Source: Polaribacter ponticola (GTDB taxonomy: Bacteria > Bacteroidota > Bacteroidia > Flavobacteriales > Flavobacteriaceae). From it: a DNA stretch of 64,000 nucleotides. The position numbers and the translations under genes are program-made. Positions within the stretch are counted from its first letter, which is position 1; each line of letters begins with the position of its first letter. The notes beneath the pieces were generated by a model that saw nothing but the letters and a program-made list of their open reading frames with translations, searched no databases and was not told the DNA's origin. The stretch is from the NCBI RefSeq assembly GCF_026191475.2, contig NZ_JAOSLC020000003.1:1891001-1955000 (forward strand). Direction: 5' to 3'. Positions 55,007 through 63,842 of this stretch are shown here, in pieces.

Positions 55007-56143
55007 TTAATGAGCCTCTGAATGGTCTGCTACAGCCATACCAATAAATAATGCTGAAAGCATTGTAAAGATATAAGCCTGTAAAAAAGCCACTAAAACC
55101 TCAATTAATGTTATAAAAAATGATAATACTAAAGACAATCCTGTTGCACCTACAACCCCTAGAGATTCTTTAAGTGTAAACATAATTGCTATTAGACTCA
55201 TTACCACAATATGACCTGCTGATATGTTTGCAAACAAACGTACTAATAATGAAAATGGTTTAATTATCAAAGCTCCAGCTAATTCTATAATTGCTAAAAC
55301 TGGTCTAATTAAAACAGGAACACCTGGCATCCAAATCATGTGCATCCAGTAATCCTTATTACCACTAACCGTGTAAATTACCAATGTAAATATTGCCAAA
55401 CAAGCTGTAACTGCTAACTGACCTGTAACGTTAAACCCTAACGGAGTTAAACCTGCTAAGTTTAAAACCCAGATAAAGAAAAATACTGTTAATAAATATC
55501 CTGTAAATCTTCTGTAATGCTTATCTCCAATGTTTGGCCTTGCTATTTCATCACGAACATAGATTACTAATGGCTCTAAAACTCTTGCAAAACCAGTTGG
55601 TACTTGCTTTGTTTTATATTGATTTGCCAATCTAGAAAACCAAAACAACAATAAGAAACCTATAAATAAAATACCTACAACACTTTTTGTTATAGAGAAA
55701 TCTAATAATTTATGAGCGTTTGTAGCATGGTGAGTATCATCAAAAGAAACTGTTGATGCACCTTTGTCTAATTCGAAAATCTTTGAGTGAATTTTCGCGA
55801 ATTTTAATCCGTTTTTTTCAACGATTACATGACCATCATCATTATGATGAAATTCTGAAGACATAAAAGTAACTAAACCTTCACTAGACCAAATAATTAC
55901 AGGTAATGGAAAACCAACATGCTTTCTCTCACCTTCATCACTTGTATATGAAAATAAAGAAAAGTCATGAGAATCTTTAATGTGATGCAAAATGTAAGCA
56001 TCAACTTCAGCTTTCGTATTTACACGTCCGCCATCGTTTTGGTTGTCTTGTTTTTTATCTGTACCAGACGCAAAACTTGTAGCCGTAAAAAAGGCTATCA
56101 TTGCTATTGTAAGAAACTTGATCGTTTTTTGTGCAATCTTCAT
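55007..56143 (-). CDS. atpB: ATP synthase F0 subunit a, with exported N-terminal extension
   Basis: A 378-aa subunit. Residues 1-26 form a signal-like hydrophobic segment (LTIAMIAFFTATSFASG); about 130 residues of hydrophilic, His/Asp-rich extension follow (DGGRVNTKAEVDAYILHHIK, EFHHNDDGHVIVEKNGLKF), which lie outside the usual family length; then the a-subunit membrane core with essential Arg in SLLVRLFANISAGHIVVMS and the C-terminal EVLVAFLQAYIFTMLSALFI. Such an extension is typical of Bacteroidetes. First gene of atpBEFHAG; own promoter at 56171-56199. Confidence 0.95.
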   Translation of the reverse strand: MKIAQKTIKFLTIAMIAFFTATSFASGTDKKQDNQNDGGRVNTKAEVDAYILHHIKDSHDFSLFSYTSDEGERKHVGFPLPVIIWSSEGLVTFMSSEFHHNDDGHVIVEKNGLKFAKIHSKIFELDKGASTVSFDDTHHATNAHKLLDFSITKSVVGILFIGFLLLFWFSRLANQYKTKQVPTGFARVLEPLVIYVRDEIARPNIGDKHYRRFTGYLLTVFFFIWVLNLAGLTPLGFNVTGQLAVTACLAIFTLVIYTVSGNKDYWMHMIWMPGVPVLIRPVLAIIELAGALIIKPFSLLVRLFANISAGHIVVMSLIAIMFTLKESLGVVGATGLSLVLSFFITLIEVLVAFLQAYIFTMLSALFIGMAVADHSEAH

Positions 56144-56170
56144 TGTAAAATACGCTTTCTAAATTCGCCG

Positions 56171-56199
56171 CAAAGGTACGTAATAATTCAAAAACTCAA
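56171..56199 (-). promoter_or_regulatory. Promoter of atpB
   Basis: Minus-strand TACCTTTG (complement of 56171-56178) with TTG (complement of 56197-56199) after an 18-nt spacer: a good TTG-N18-TAnnTTTG match, ending 28 bp before the atpB ATG. It separates strong atp transcription from the upstream small genes. Confidence 0.6.
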
Positions 56200-56222
56200 A
56201 GTCTTTTTTAATGTATTTTTAA

Positions 56223-56612
56223 TTATTCTTTTTTATTTAAAATTCTAGACACAAAAATCACCTCTGTTAATAAGTATATAAACATTGGTATAAACAACGA
56301 TATTCTTGCAATTTGAGTTAAATTTTCTTCTGCAAATAGCACCTTGTAAAAGATTGCAATAAAAACTATAATCTTTAAAAAAAGGATAAATAAATACACA
56401 AAACCTAATTGTTCAAAAATTTTATCAACAGTTGAGAAGGCCTTAAAATTGACACAAATTAACATTGAAAAACCTAAGTGAAAAAGATAAACTTTTCGAA
56501 GTGAAAAAGGTAAAATTACTTCTAAATTTTCGATATAATTTTCATGTAAATGAAAAGCTATAAAGAACAAAGAAAAAAACACTAATGAATAGCTAAAAAT
56601 AGATTTAATCAT
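56223..56612 (-). CDS. Small membrane protein next to the ATP synthase genes
   Basis: A 129-aa protein with four predicted helices (SIFSYSLVFFSLFFIAFHLH; LFHLGFSMLICVNFKAFS; YLFILFLKIIVFIAIFY; RISLFIPMFIYLLTEVIFV). Position between atpZ and atpB and the four-helix form suggest an AtpI-like assembly factor, but I see no clear sequence motif. Overlaps the atpZ stop by 8 bp. Confidence 0.65.
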   Translation of the reverse strand: MIKSIFSYSLVFFSLFFIAFHLHENYIENLEVILPFSLRKVYLFHLGFSMLICVNFKAFSTVDKIFEQLGFVYLFILFLKIIVFIAIFYKVLFAEENLTQIARISLFIPMFIYLLTEVIFVSRILNKKE

Positions 56613-56847
56613 TAATTCTATTTGCCTGTTTTATTAATGAATACATAGATAAAAAAATTGCTAAAAGCGTTATTGTTTCTTTTAAAAAATTAGTTTGAAA
56701 AGTAATGTCCAACCATTTACCTATTAGAAAACCAAAATAAATGGTGAGTCCCATTTGTAAACCTGCTCCAGAAAGTTGAAGTGCTTTATTTAAAGGTTTT
56801 TTTGGTTTTTCTTTTTGGGTTGGTTTTTCATTGGTTTTTTTCTTCAT
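56605..56847 (-). CDS. atpZ: AtpZ/AtpI family protein
   Basis: An 80-aa protein with a Lys/Pro-rich N-terminus (TQKEKPKKPLNKALQLSG), and two membrane helices: GAGLQMGLTIYFGFLIGKWL and ETITLLAIFLSMYSLIKQ. The GxxLGxxxGxWLD-like pattern (FGFLIGKWLDITF) is that of AtpZ/AtpI, linked to F0 assembly or Mg/Ca transport. Overlaps the bactofilin gene by 20 bp. Confidence 0.8.
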   Translation of the reverse strand: MKKKTNEKPTQKEKPKKPLNKALQLSGAGLQMGLTIYFGFLIGKWLDITFQTNFLKETITLLAIFLSMYSLIKQANRIND

Positions 56848-57166
56848 TTTTTAAAACCTGCATCGCGCAACTTGCATTAAAAGTTGCACCTGGTTCTATT
56901 GATAATTTTCCAACAGTAACGTCTCCAGAAATACTAGCGTTAGCTTTTACTGTTAACGTTTTTTCTACTTTAAGTTTCCCTGAGGTTTCTCCTTCTATAT
57001 CTGCACTTGACGCAACAATATCTCCTTTAACAACACCACTTGTGCCAATTATTACTTTACCTTTAATTGTTAAATTACCTTCTAACGAGCCATCTATTCT
57101 ATAATCGCCTTCAGATTTAATTTCTCCAACAATTGTAGTACTCTTGGCAATAACGTTTCTTTCCAT
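56828..57166 (-). CDS. Bactofilin (polymer-forming cytoskeletal protein)
   Basis: A 112-aa beta-helix protein. Repeated hydrophobic/Gly hexads through residues 10-100: VGEIKSEGDYRIDGSLEGNL, VIIGTSGVVKGDIVASSADI, GETSGKLKVEKTLTVKANAS, ISGDVTVGKLSIEPGATFNA. Bactofilins form nucleotide-independent filaments for cell shape or localisation. The last 20 bp overlap atpZ. It sits between the sprE-like gene and atp genes, an arrangement I recall from flavobacteria. Confidence 0.88.
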   Translation of the reverse strand: MERNVIAKSTTIVGEIKSEGDYRIDGSLEGNLTIKGKVIIGTSGVVKGDIVASSADIEGETSGKLKVEKTLTVKANASISGDVTVGKLSIEPGATFNASCAMQVLKNEEKNQ

Positions 57167-57195
57167 AGTTTTTGGTCCAATTTTAAACCTAATTT

Positions 57196-59415
57196 TTACC
57201 TTTCTAGTTGCTTAATAATAGCTTTCGCTTTTTTACCTTCTTCTGTATTACCAAAACTTACAGCAACAAAATCTAGTGCAATTTTATAAGCTTGCTTATC
57301 TTTAAACTTACCAATTGCATAAGCTTTTAACAATTCGAATTTTGGAATTAAATTAGCATTAGGAATCGTAGCAACATATTCATCTATTTTTAAGACCACT
57401 TCTTCAAATTTATTTGACTTGTATAAATAATACATTTTTTTATACTCTTTTTCTATTTCGCTAACAGCAACTTCTTCCTCAATTTTTTTATTCGGATTTA
57501 AAATTACTTGGGCAAACTTAGTTTTGGAATATTTCGTTAGAATAACATTCTTAAATTTATTTGCTTTTTTAGTGTCTCCTAAATTATTATAAATTTGATA
57601 TAAGTGCCAGTTTATTGGTAAAATTAATTCCTTTTTAGGCTGTAAACTTGCTACTCTTTCTAATCTTAATTTTGCTAAGTTTACATTTTTAAATTGCTCT
57701 TTATAAATTAAACCTAATTCATATAAGGCTTGATTTCTATCAGTTTTTAAACTGTCTATTGTTTCTTTTTTAGCAGGAATTAAACTTAAATAAGTATCTA
57801 AATCATATCTTAAATTGGTTTTTTTAACTTGTACAGAATCCTTTTCTATATTTCCGCTAATAGTTGCTTTTTCAGACCATCTCCAATCGTCTTCTAGTTT
57901 TCTGTCTCCCCAAATTTTCTGGAATTCTGTTTTACCAAAACTTAAAGATTGATTATTATAAAAATACCAGCCACCATTTCTTGAAGATTGCAAACCTCCA
58001 CTTGAGTTGCCAAAAGCAATTTGATTTAACCTTAATTGAGCTGCAGCTTCATCTGCTTTCTTTAAGTTTTCGATATAATTTTCGAAAAATAATTTTTGAT
58101 CCTCTTTTGTTAAAGAAGCAATTCTTACAATACTATCATTTAACGTTACTAAGTTTTCAAATTTAATTAAAGAAGCTAAATTTCTATGTTTTCTTTTAAC
58201 TCTTCTTATTCGTCTATCTACACTATCTTTAGATACTTGTAAAACACTATCGTAAAAAGAACTTGCTAATAGATATTCTGAATCTTTAAAATACAAATCG
58301 CCTAATTTTTCATAGGTAAATGTTTTTTGTTTGTCTGTTCCGTTTTTAGCTCTTAAAGAGTTATTATAATTAACTAAAGCTAAATTAATACTATCATTAT
58401 TTTGGTGTAAAACCGCTGTTTGATAATACAGTTCATCTAAATAAGGCCTATTATCTCTATTCTTAATTAACTTTTCCATTCTTTCCAAAAGAGTTGTTGA
58501 TAAAGAATCTTTAGAAAAGTTTTTAGCTAATTCTATATTAGAATGAATTTTATACTTGTAAGGTGCTTTTTTAAAATTTGCTAGTTTATTAAAAATATAA
58601 AATGCAGAATCTTTTTTGTTTTCATCACTGTACATTTGCCCTAAAACAAACAAGTTTCTTGCTCCTTGGTTCTTGTTTTTTAAAGTTCTGGTTGCTAATT
58701 TTAAATGTTTTTTTGCTTTTTGTAAACTGTCGCTTTTAACATATGCCATCGCTAAAGCAGTGTGCGCTTGTTCCTTAATTACATCTGGTAAATCAGCCTC
58801 TAAAGTATCTCTAACAACTAATAATAATTTCATTGCTTCTATAGCAGTTTCTTCATTATCGTTTCTAGTATTAGCTTTAGCTCTCCAAACTTTAGTTTCT
58901 GCAATTAAATCTGCTTGTGGATAATTTGCAATTACATAATTAAAAGCTTCAATAGCAGGTATAAAACGTTGCGCATAGTAACGAGATTTTCCTAAAAGTA
59001 AATAAGCGTCATCAATTTGTCTATTTCGCTCAGAACCTTGAATATTCATACCATGTCTTTGAATGGCTTTTACTGCTTTTTCTTCTGCTTTTTCAAACGT
59101 AGTTAACTCTTTTTTCTCTTCTTCTTTTGCGCCTCCAAAACCTGCTCCTGGTCCATTATTAAAAGTTGACAAAACTATTTTATCTTCCTCAAATTCAATT
59201 GGCTCAATTGGTAGGCGTTTAAACCAATCATCCTTATAATTACTATTTATTTCTTCAACACCTTTTTTAAAGGCTTCCTTACCGTTAAATAACACATTAT
59301 ATTTTGTTGTTATAGCATGAAAATTTCTGCTAATAACAGTATCTTTTTTTGTGCTACAAGAATATATAGCTAAAAAAAGGATAAGAATAATAACTATTTT
59401 TTTGGTGTTTTTCAC
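57196..59415 (-). CDS. sprE: PorW/SprE-like TPR lipoprotein (T9SS and gliding)
   Basis: A 739-aa lipoprotein (lipobox IYSC, Cys20) with SRNFHAITTKYNVLFNGKEA immediately after it, the typical start of PorW/SprE. TPR helices run through most of the protein (DDAYLLLGKSRYYAQRFIPA, ALAMAYVKSDSLQKAKKHLK, LDELYYQTAVLHQNNDSINL). SprE is needed for type IX secretion and gliding in Flavobacterium johnsoniae, and PorW links the PorK/N ring to the translocon in Porphyromonas. This supports a T9SS in this organism together with the LRR cargo at 1.5-5.1 kb. Shorter than the F. johnsoniae protein as I recall it. Followed by bactofilin at 29 bp. Confidence 0.8.
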   Translation of the reverse strand: MKNTKKIVIILILFLAIYSCSTKKDTVISRNFHAITTKYNVLFNGKEAFKKGVEEINSNYKDDWFKRLPIEPIEFEEDKIVLSTFNNGPGAGFGGAKEEEKKELTTFEKAEEKAVKAIQRHGMNIQGSERNRQIDDAYLLLGKSRYYAQRFIPAIEAFNYVIANYPQADLIAETKVWRAKANTRNDNEETAIEAMKLLLVVRDTLEADLPDVIKEQAHTALAMAYVKSDSLQKAKKHLKLATRTLKNKNQGARNLFVLGQMYSDENKKDSAFYIFNKLANFKKAPYKYKIHSNIELAKNFSKDSLSTTLLERMEKLIKNRDNRPYLDELYYQTAVLHQNNDSINLALVNYNNSLRAKNGTDKQKTFTYEKLGDLYFKDSEYLLASSFYDSVLQVSKDSVDRRIRRVKRKHRNLASLIKFENLVTLNDSIVRIASLTKEDQKLFFENYIENLKKADEAAAQLRLNQIAFGNSSGGLQSSRNGGWYFYNNQSLSFGKTEFQKIWGDRKLEDDWRWSEKATISGNIEKDSVQVKKTNLRYDLDTYLSLIPAKKETIDSLKTDRNQALYELGLIYKEQFKNVNLAKLRLERVASLQPKKELILPINWHLYQIYNNLGDTKKANKFKNVILTKYSKTKFAQVILNPNKKIEEEVAVSEIEKEYKKMYYLYKSNKFEEVVLKIDEYVATIPNANLIPKFELLKAYAIGKFKDKQAYKIALDFVAVSFGNTEEGKKAKAIIKQLER

Positions 59416-59526
59416 ACAGATATATCTTAATTAATAAATTGTTTTTATAAAACTAAAAACTCTTAGTTAAAACTAATTTCTTTCGAAAATAGTATAAATC
59501 GGTGTGTAAAAATAAGAATAGTTTAT

Positions 59527-60222
59527 TTAAACTGAAAAATAGCTTTCTAATTCTTTTAAAGTTTCTGTTGATGTTTCTAAATCTTTTACCATTTTACCTT
59601 TATCTAAAACAACTATTCTTTCACAAACTTCGGTAACATGTGTTAAATCATGACTAGAAACTAAAACAGTAATATCTCTATTTTCTGTAAGTTCTTTTAT
59701 AATTGTTTTAAGTCTAATCTGTGTCGTTGGATCTAAGTTTGCAAATGGCTCATCTAAAATTACAACTTGCGGATTTCCCATCATTGCAGCCACAATACCT
59801 GCTTTTTTCTGATTTCCTTTACTTAAATCTCTTAAATATTTTTTCTTTCCTATTATTTCATCATTAAAAAACTCATCAAACTGACTAATAAATTTTGCTA
59901 CATCAGCTTTATTCATTCCTCTTAAATCGCCAATAAAATCGAAATATTCTTCTGCTGTTAAATAACCAATTAAAAAAGATTCATCAATAAAAGAACCTGT
60001 AAAAGATTTCCATTCTTCACTCTTATTAACAACTACTTCATGGTTTGTAATTGCACCTGTTGTTGGTCTTATTAAATCTAATAAAATATTAAACAAAGTT
60101 GTTTTTCCCGCTCCGTTATTACCAACTAAACCAAAACTTTGTCCGCGTGGAATATCAATTTTTTCAACATTTAAAACCTCTGCTTTTCCGTATTTTTTTG
60201 ATATATTATCTATTGTAATCAT
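59527..60222 (-). CDS. ABC transporter ATP-binding protein
   Basis: A 231-aa ATPase: Walker A GNNGAGKTT (34-42), signature LSKGNQKKAG, Walker B QVVILDEPFANLD, switch His in SSHDLTHV. Export type. Directly downstream of the DUF5687 permease (47 bp), with which it makes a two-component ABC exporter; the four tandem membrane proteins upstream are probably part of the same transcription unit. Confidence 0.9.
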   Translation of the reverse strand: MITIDNISKKYGKAEVLNVEKIDIPRGQSFGLVGNNGAGKTTLFNILLDLIRPTTGAITNHEVVVNKSEEWKSFTGSFIDESFLIGYLTAEEYFDFIGDLRGMNKADVAKFISQFDEFFNDEIIGKKKYLRDLSKGNQKKAGIVAAMMGNPQVVILDEPFANLDPTTQIRLKTIIKELTENRDITVLVSSHDLTHVTEVCERIVVLDKGKMVKDLETSTETLKELESYFSV

Positions 60223-60269
60223 TGTGTATATTTTAATTTTAAATTATGCTTCTTTACCAAAAGCATTAA

Positions 60270-61709
60270 TCATAACGTATTTGTCTTTAATGTATTTTTT
60301 TCAATAAAATTCATGGCGTAATTTCTTAACAACAAGCTTATAATACCAATTGCTGCAACCACTATAAAACCAGAGTTATACCCTACAAATTTATCGAAAA
60401 CCCAAAATATTAACATTGGGAATAACATTAACGGAACAATTACTAAAAACTGTGTTGCACTTGTTCCTTGCGTATTACCAAAACCACCTTTTGTTAAATC
60501 TATTCTTTTTCTATTAAATGAACCAGCATACAATAAAAACAGAGAATTAAAACCAATATTAAAAATGGCACCTGCTGTTATCATTAAAAAAATCTTTGTT
60601 CCAAAATAAAGATAAGGAAAACTTAAAAGGTATAAAATTGTAGTCATAGAAACCATTAAAACCCATTTAGACTCTAGGAATTTTCGGTATCTAAAACTCT
60701 GGCTCATTAACATTTTATAATGTGCGCTATCCCAAGCTGGTATAAACTGACCGTAGTTTAAAGTAAAACCTCCAGTAATAAAAAGCGATGCAAACATTAA
60801 CATTGCTGGCATTTTTTGATAGGTTTCTTGTGTAAAGAAAATTAATCCATAAAAAAGAAATAAAAACGACATTAGAAATACTGTTTTTGTTCTTTTATTT
60901 CTCCAAATTAATCGAATATCATTTTTAATAAACGGCGCTACATCTCCCAATCTATTTGCCCAAGATAAGTCTGCGGTATTTGCTTCTTCTACCTTTGTTG
61001 CAACAGCTTCATCTAAATAGACTTGTGTTTTTAATTGCTTATAATTTAATTGATACAAAGCAGCTAAAACAACAACTCCTAATAAGGAATAAATTGGATT
61101 TGCATAAATACCATCAAAAATTTTACCTCCAAAACCAACTACATCTGCTAATCCAAAATTTTGTAAACCAATTAAACTTACTAAAGTAACTGCAATAACA
61201 ATAAGTGCTTTGTTGTTTTTATTGATTAAAAAATTTAAAAAATTTGACGATTGAATGATTAGAATCATGGTTAATAGCCAACCTAAAACACCTGCAGTAT
61301 CATAACCTTCTTTTATTAAAACAAAAGAGAACGGAATATAAATAAATAACCCTAAAATATTAAATATAGAAAATGCAGATTTACCTAATACATAATGTAT
61401 TAATTTACTTTTTTTAATTGGCAAAATAAGCAGTGGTTTAATATTCATTATTGGTAATTTTTGCATTAAATACCTAAATATTAAATCTCCTAAAACCGCA
61501 AAAAGTAAATAAGAGTTTACAATTTGTAAAGGGTCTGATTCTGGGAATTTTTTTCTCAATAAAAAGTATCCGCCAACTCCAATTGCTAAAAAAACAATTA
61601 AAAAATACAGTACAAAAAAGCCCATTATTATCTTTAATGCTATTCCTTTTTGCCAATGAGCAGACCTAAAATATTGTTTCCATTCTAAATTTAAAAAGTG
61701 TGAAATCAT
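60270..61709 (-). CDS. DUF5687 family ABC-type permease
   Basis: A 479-aa membrane protein with about twelve helices: N-terminal soluble part (FLNLEWKQYFRSAHWQK), then ALKIIMGFFVLYFLIVFLAI, PLLILPIKKSKLIHYVLG, and FLLYAGSFNRKRIDLTKG in the C-terminal half. It resembles ABC-2 permeases of the DUF5687 group, with an expected cognate ATPase at 59.5 kb. Substrate unknown. It starts 51 bp after the last tandem paralogue. Confidence 0.8.
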   Translation of the reverse strand: MISHFLNLEWKQYFRSAHWQKGIALKIIMGFFVLYFLIVFLAIGVGGYFLLRKKFPESDPLQIVNSYLLFAVLGDLIFRYLMQKLPIMNIKPLLILPIKKSKLIHYVLGKSAFSIFNILGLFIYIPFSFVLIKEGYDTAGVLGWLLTMILIIQSSNFLNFLINKNNKALIVIAVTLVSLIGLQNFGLADVVGFGGKIFDGIYANPIYSLLGVVVLAALYQLNYKQLKTQVYLDEAVATKVEEANTADLSWANRLGDVAPFIKNDIRLIWRNKRTKTVFLMSFLFLFYGLIFFTQETYQKMPAMLMFASLFITGGFTLNYGQFIPAWDSAHYKMLMSQSFRYRKFLESKWVLMVSMTTILYLLSFPYLYFGTKIFLMITAGAIFNIGFNSLFLLYAGSFNRKRIDLTKGGFGNTQGTSATQFLVIVPLMLFPMLIFWVFDKFVGYNSGFIVVAAIGIISLLLRNYAMNFIEKNTLKTNTL

Positions 61710-61760
61710 GTTTTGGTTAATTAGTTTAGTTATAAGTTAGTTGTTTTAAAATAGAATTTG

Positions 61761-62468
61761 TTACAAGTTATTTACAATTTTATACTCCGGATACGTTTCT
61801 TCTAGTAATTCTTCTGCTTTTTGTGGTATTAAATATGCCGTTACGTAGAATAGAATTATTAACATTGTTATTGAAAATGCTATTAGCAATAACCAATGTA
61901 TTTCTAAGGTACTAAAAGGAACTTTTACTAAATTAAGAGAGTTAAATACATGAATAAAAGCAAAACCAGAAAACCCTTTTCTAGCTTCACCAATCATAGA
62001 TTCTAGTAAAAAAACCTTTTCTTTTTTCTGTTTTGCTTTTTTGTGTTTTTTCTTAACTTTTGATTGTTTTATTAAATCATAAATAACCAATACTAAAAGT
62101 GAAACTAATAGAATATATTCTGAATTTTGTATTTGTAAAACCACAAAAAGAGCAAAAAAGATACTTAAAGTAGAAATCACTTTTGGCAATGTAAACCATT
62201 CTTTAAAAAAGCGCCACAAAATTTTTCTGTACCGCTTATTCATTTGTTTTTGCTTTTCTTCTACAACATCCATAAAACCAAAAATGCCGAATTTTTTGAA
62301 TGATTTATCCCTTGCTTGTTCAAAAGATAATTTTGAATGTTCTATCCATATTTCTTCTATATCATTAGCTAAATGATCTACCAATTCCGATTGCACATCA
62401 TAAAAATACACGTAATGTTTACGAGTAAATTTAAATAGGTCTTCTATTTGATGTTCTGTTAACTTCAT
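61761..62468 (-). CDS. Tandem paralogue 3: N-terminal motif membrane protein
   Basis: A 235-aa protein. N-terminal cytoplasmic domain about 1-90 with MKLTEHQIEDLFKFTRKHYV and FYDVQSELVDHLANDIEEIW; a basic stretch (EEKQKQMNKRYRKILWRFFK); then four membrane helices (ISTLSIFFALFVVL, YILLVSLLVLVIYDLI, FAFIHVFNSLNLV, LLLIAFSITMLIILFYVTAY). It shares the layout M-LT--Q...YYDV..E..DH with the neighbouring two genes. Start overlaps the previous stop (ATGA). It resembles permease-prefix/DUF1700-like modules; function unknown. Confidence 0.7.
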   Translation of the reverse strand: MKLTEHQIEDLFKFTRKHYVYFYDVQSELVDHLANDIEEIWIEHSKLSFEQARDKSFKKFGIFGFMDVVEEKQKQMNKRYRKILWRFFKEWFTLPKVISTLSIFFALFVVLQIQNSEYILLVSLLVLVIYDLIKQSKVKKKHKKAKQKKEKVFLLESMIGEARKGFSGFAFIHVFNSLNLVKVPFSTLEIHWLLLIAFSITMLIILFYVTAYLIPQKAEELLEETYPEYKIVNNL

Positions 62469-63163
62469 GAAAGCAAATTATTACGCATCGTTTCTACTCT
62501 TTTAATCGCTTTTTTATATACTTGAAAACCTGAAATAGAAAGTACTAAATGTAACGGAACAATAGTAAAAATTATCATTTTATGGTAGGTTTCAGGTATC
62601 GATAAAAAATCGTTATTGCCCATAAACTGAAAAAATACATTTAAAATTAAAAAAGAAAAGCTCATATAATGCAAACCATAATTTTTATGAATAGAACTAC
62701 CAAGTTTCTTTCTAAAAACAATTAAATATTCCCATAAAAACAATAAAGCTGGTAATAAAAATATTATAAAGTTTATTTTTAAAAAAGCATTATTAGAAAC
62801 ATTTTTAGATAACACAAATAATAAAAGTAAGCTCAAAATAAAAGCAATACTATTTTTTGGATTCTTAAAGAAATTACGAACTCCTAAAAAATATTCTTTT
62901 CGATATTTTTTACCAACATTTTTCCATCCTTCTTTATTCAATTTCTCAAAATTAGAACCATTAAAATTCTCTTTCCAGCCTAAAGAAACTAATGCTTCTT
63001 GTACTATTTCTTTAAATTGATATTCGGTGTTTTCAGGTTTTAAAATTCTCTCTACATCAGAAACTATATGATCTAACACTTCTATTCTAATGTCCCAATA
63101 TTTTATACCATCATTTTCTAAACGATGATCTATAAATCGTATTTGTTCTTTTGTTAATTCCAT
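62465..63163 (-). CDS. Tandem paralogue 2: N-terminal motif membrane protein
   Basis: A 232-aa protein from the ATG at 63163 (MELTKEQIRFIDHRLENDGI), chosen over an in-frame upstream ATG at 63238 because the paralogues all begin M(K/E)LT. The N-terminal domain has KYWDIRIEVLDHIVSDVERI; then a basic segment and four membrane helices (NSIAFILSLLLLFVLSKNV; FIIFLLPALLFLWEYLIVF; HYMSFSFLILNVFFQFMG; KMIIFTIVPLHLVLSISGF). It ends in the ATGA overlap with paralogue 3 and starts 2 bp after paralogue 1. Confidence 0.75.
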   Translation of the reverse strand: MELTKEQIRFIDHRLENDGIKYWDIRIEVLDHIVSDVERILKPENTEYQFKEIVQEALVSLGWKENFNGSNFEKLNKEGWKNVGKKYRKEYFLGVRNFFKNPKNSIAFILSLLLLFVLSKNVSNNAFLKINFIIFLLPALLFLWEYLIVFRKKLGSSIHKNYGLHYMSFSFLILNVFFQFMGNNDFLSIPETYHKMIIFTIVPLHLVLSISGFQVYKKAIKRVETMRNNLLS

Positions 63164-63165
63164 TA

Positions 63166-63840
63166 TTACACAACTACATAAGGGTATTGTTTTTTTACAA
63201 CTTTTTTTGTTTGATAATACACGTGTTCTCCAGACCAATAAAAGAGTATTAGCAACATAAAAACAATTAATTCTAAATAATTAAAAGTATTATTTAAATA
63301 ACTTTCTTCATTTCTATTTCTTGTTATAAAATTGAAGATCATAACTCCTAGATAAAAAGCATTAAAAAAATACATAGACATATTTAACACCAAAAACGTT
63401 TCTTTTTTGGTGTCTCTCATATTTACATTAAACAATAAACGAAAACCCATAAAGATTAGAATAAAACCTAGAATACTAAAAAATGTTTCTTTGTCATTTA
63501 TAAAATTCATGATAAAAATAAGTAAGCCAAAAATTGAAACAGTGATTAAAATTTTTGGAAGTTTTAAAAATGAAATTAAGTGCTGTAAACTCTGTTTTAA
63601 AAATTGATTTTTAACAGATTTTGTTTTTTCTTCTAGCAATTTTTTAAAACCAGTATCAGAAAAACTATCTTGAATATTCGCTATTTCTTGTTTAAAATCT
63701 AATTTCGGGTTTTCAGCTAGCTTTTGTTCTAAAATAGTGGCAAAATGATCTATAATTTCATTTTTAACATCGTAATATTTTATTCCACTATTAGAAACGT
63801 AATTGTCTATTTGTAAAAGTTGCTCTTTTGTTAATTTCAT
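63166..63840 (-). CDS. Tandem paralogue 1: N-terminal motif membrane protein
   Basis: A 224-aa protein with MKLTKEQLLQIDNYVSNSGI, KYYDVKNEIIDHFATILEQK, then a helix-rich basic linker and about four membrane helices (ILITVSIFGLLIFIMNFI; SILGFILIFMGFRLLFNV; YFFNAFYLGVMIFNFI; LNYLELIVFMLLILFYWSG). Its C-terminus YWSGEHVYYQTKKVVKKQYP matches the C-terminus of the fourth copy at the window edge. Head of the operon within the window except for that fourth copy. Confidence 0.75.
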   Translation of the reverse strand: MKLTKEQLLQIDNYVSNSGIKYYDVKNEIIDHFATILEQKLAENPKLDFKQEIANIQDSFSDTGFKKLLEEKTKSVKNQFLKQSLQHLISFLKLPKILITVSIFGLLIFIMNFINDKETFFSILGFILIFMGFRLLFNVNMRDTKKETFLVLNMSMYFFNAFYLGVMIFNFITRNRNEESYLNNTFNYLELIVFMLLILFYWSGEHVYYQTKKVVKKQYPYVVV

Positions 63841-63842
63841 AG

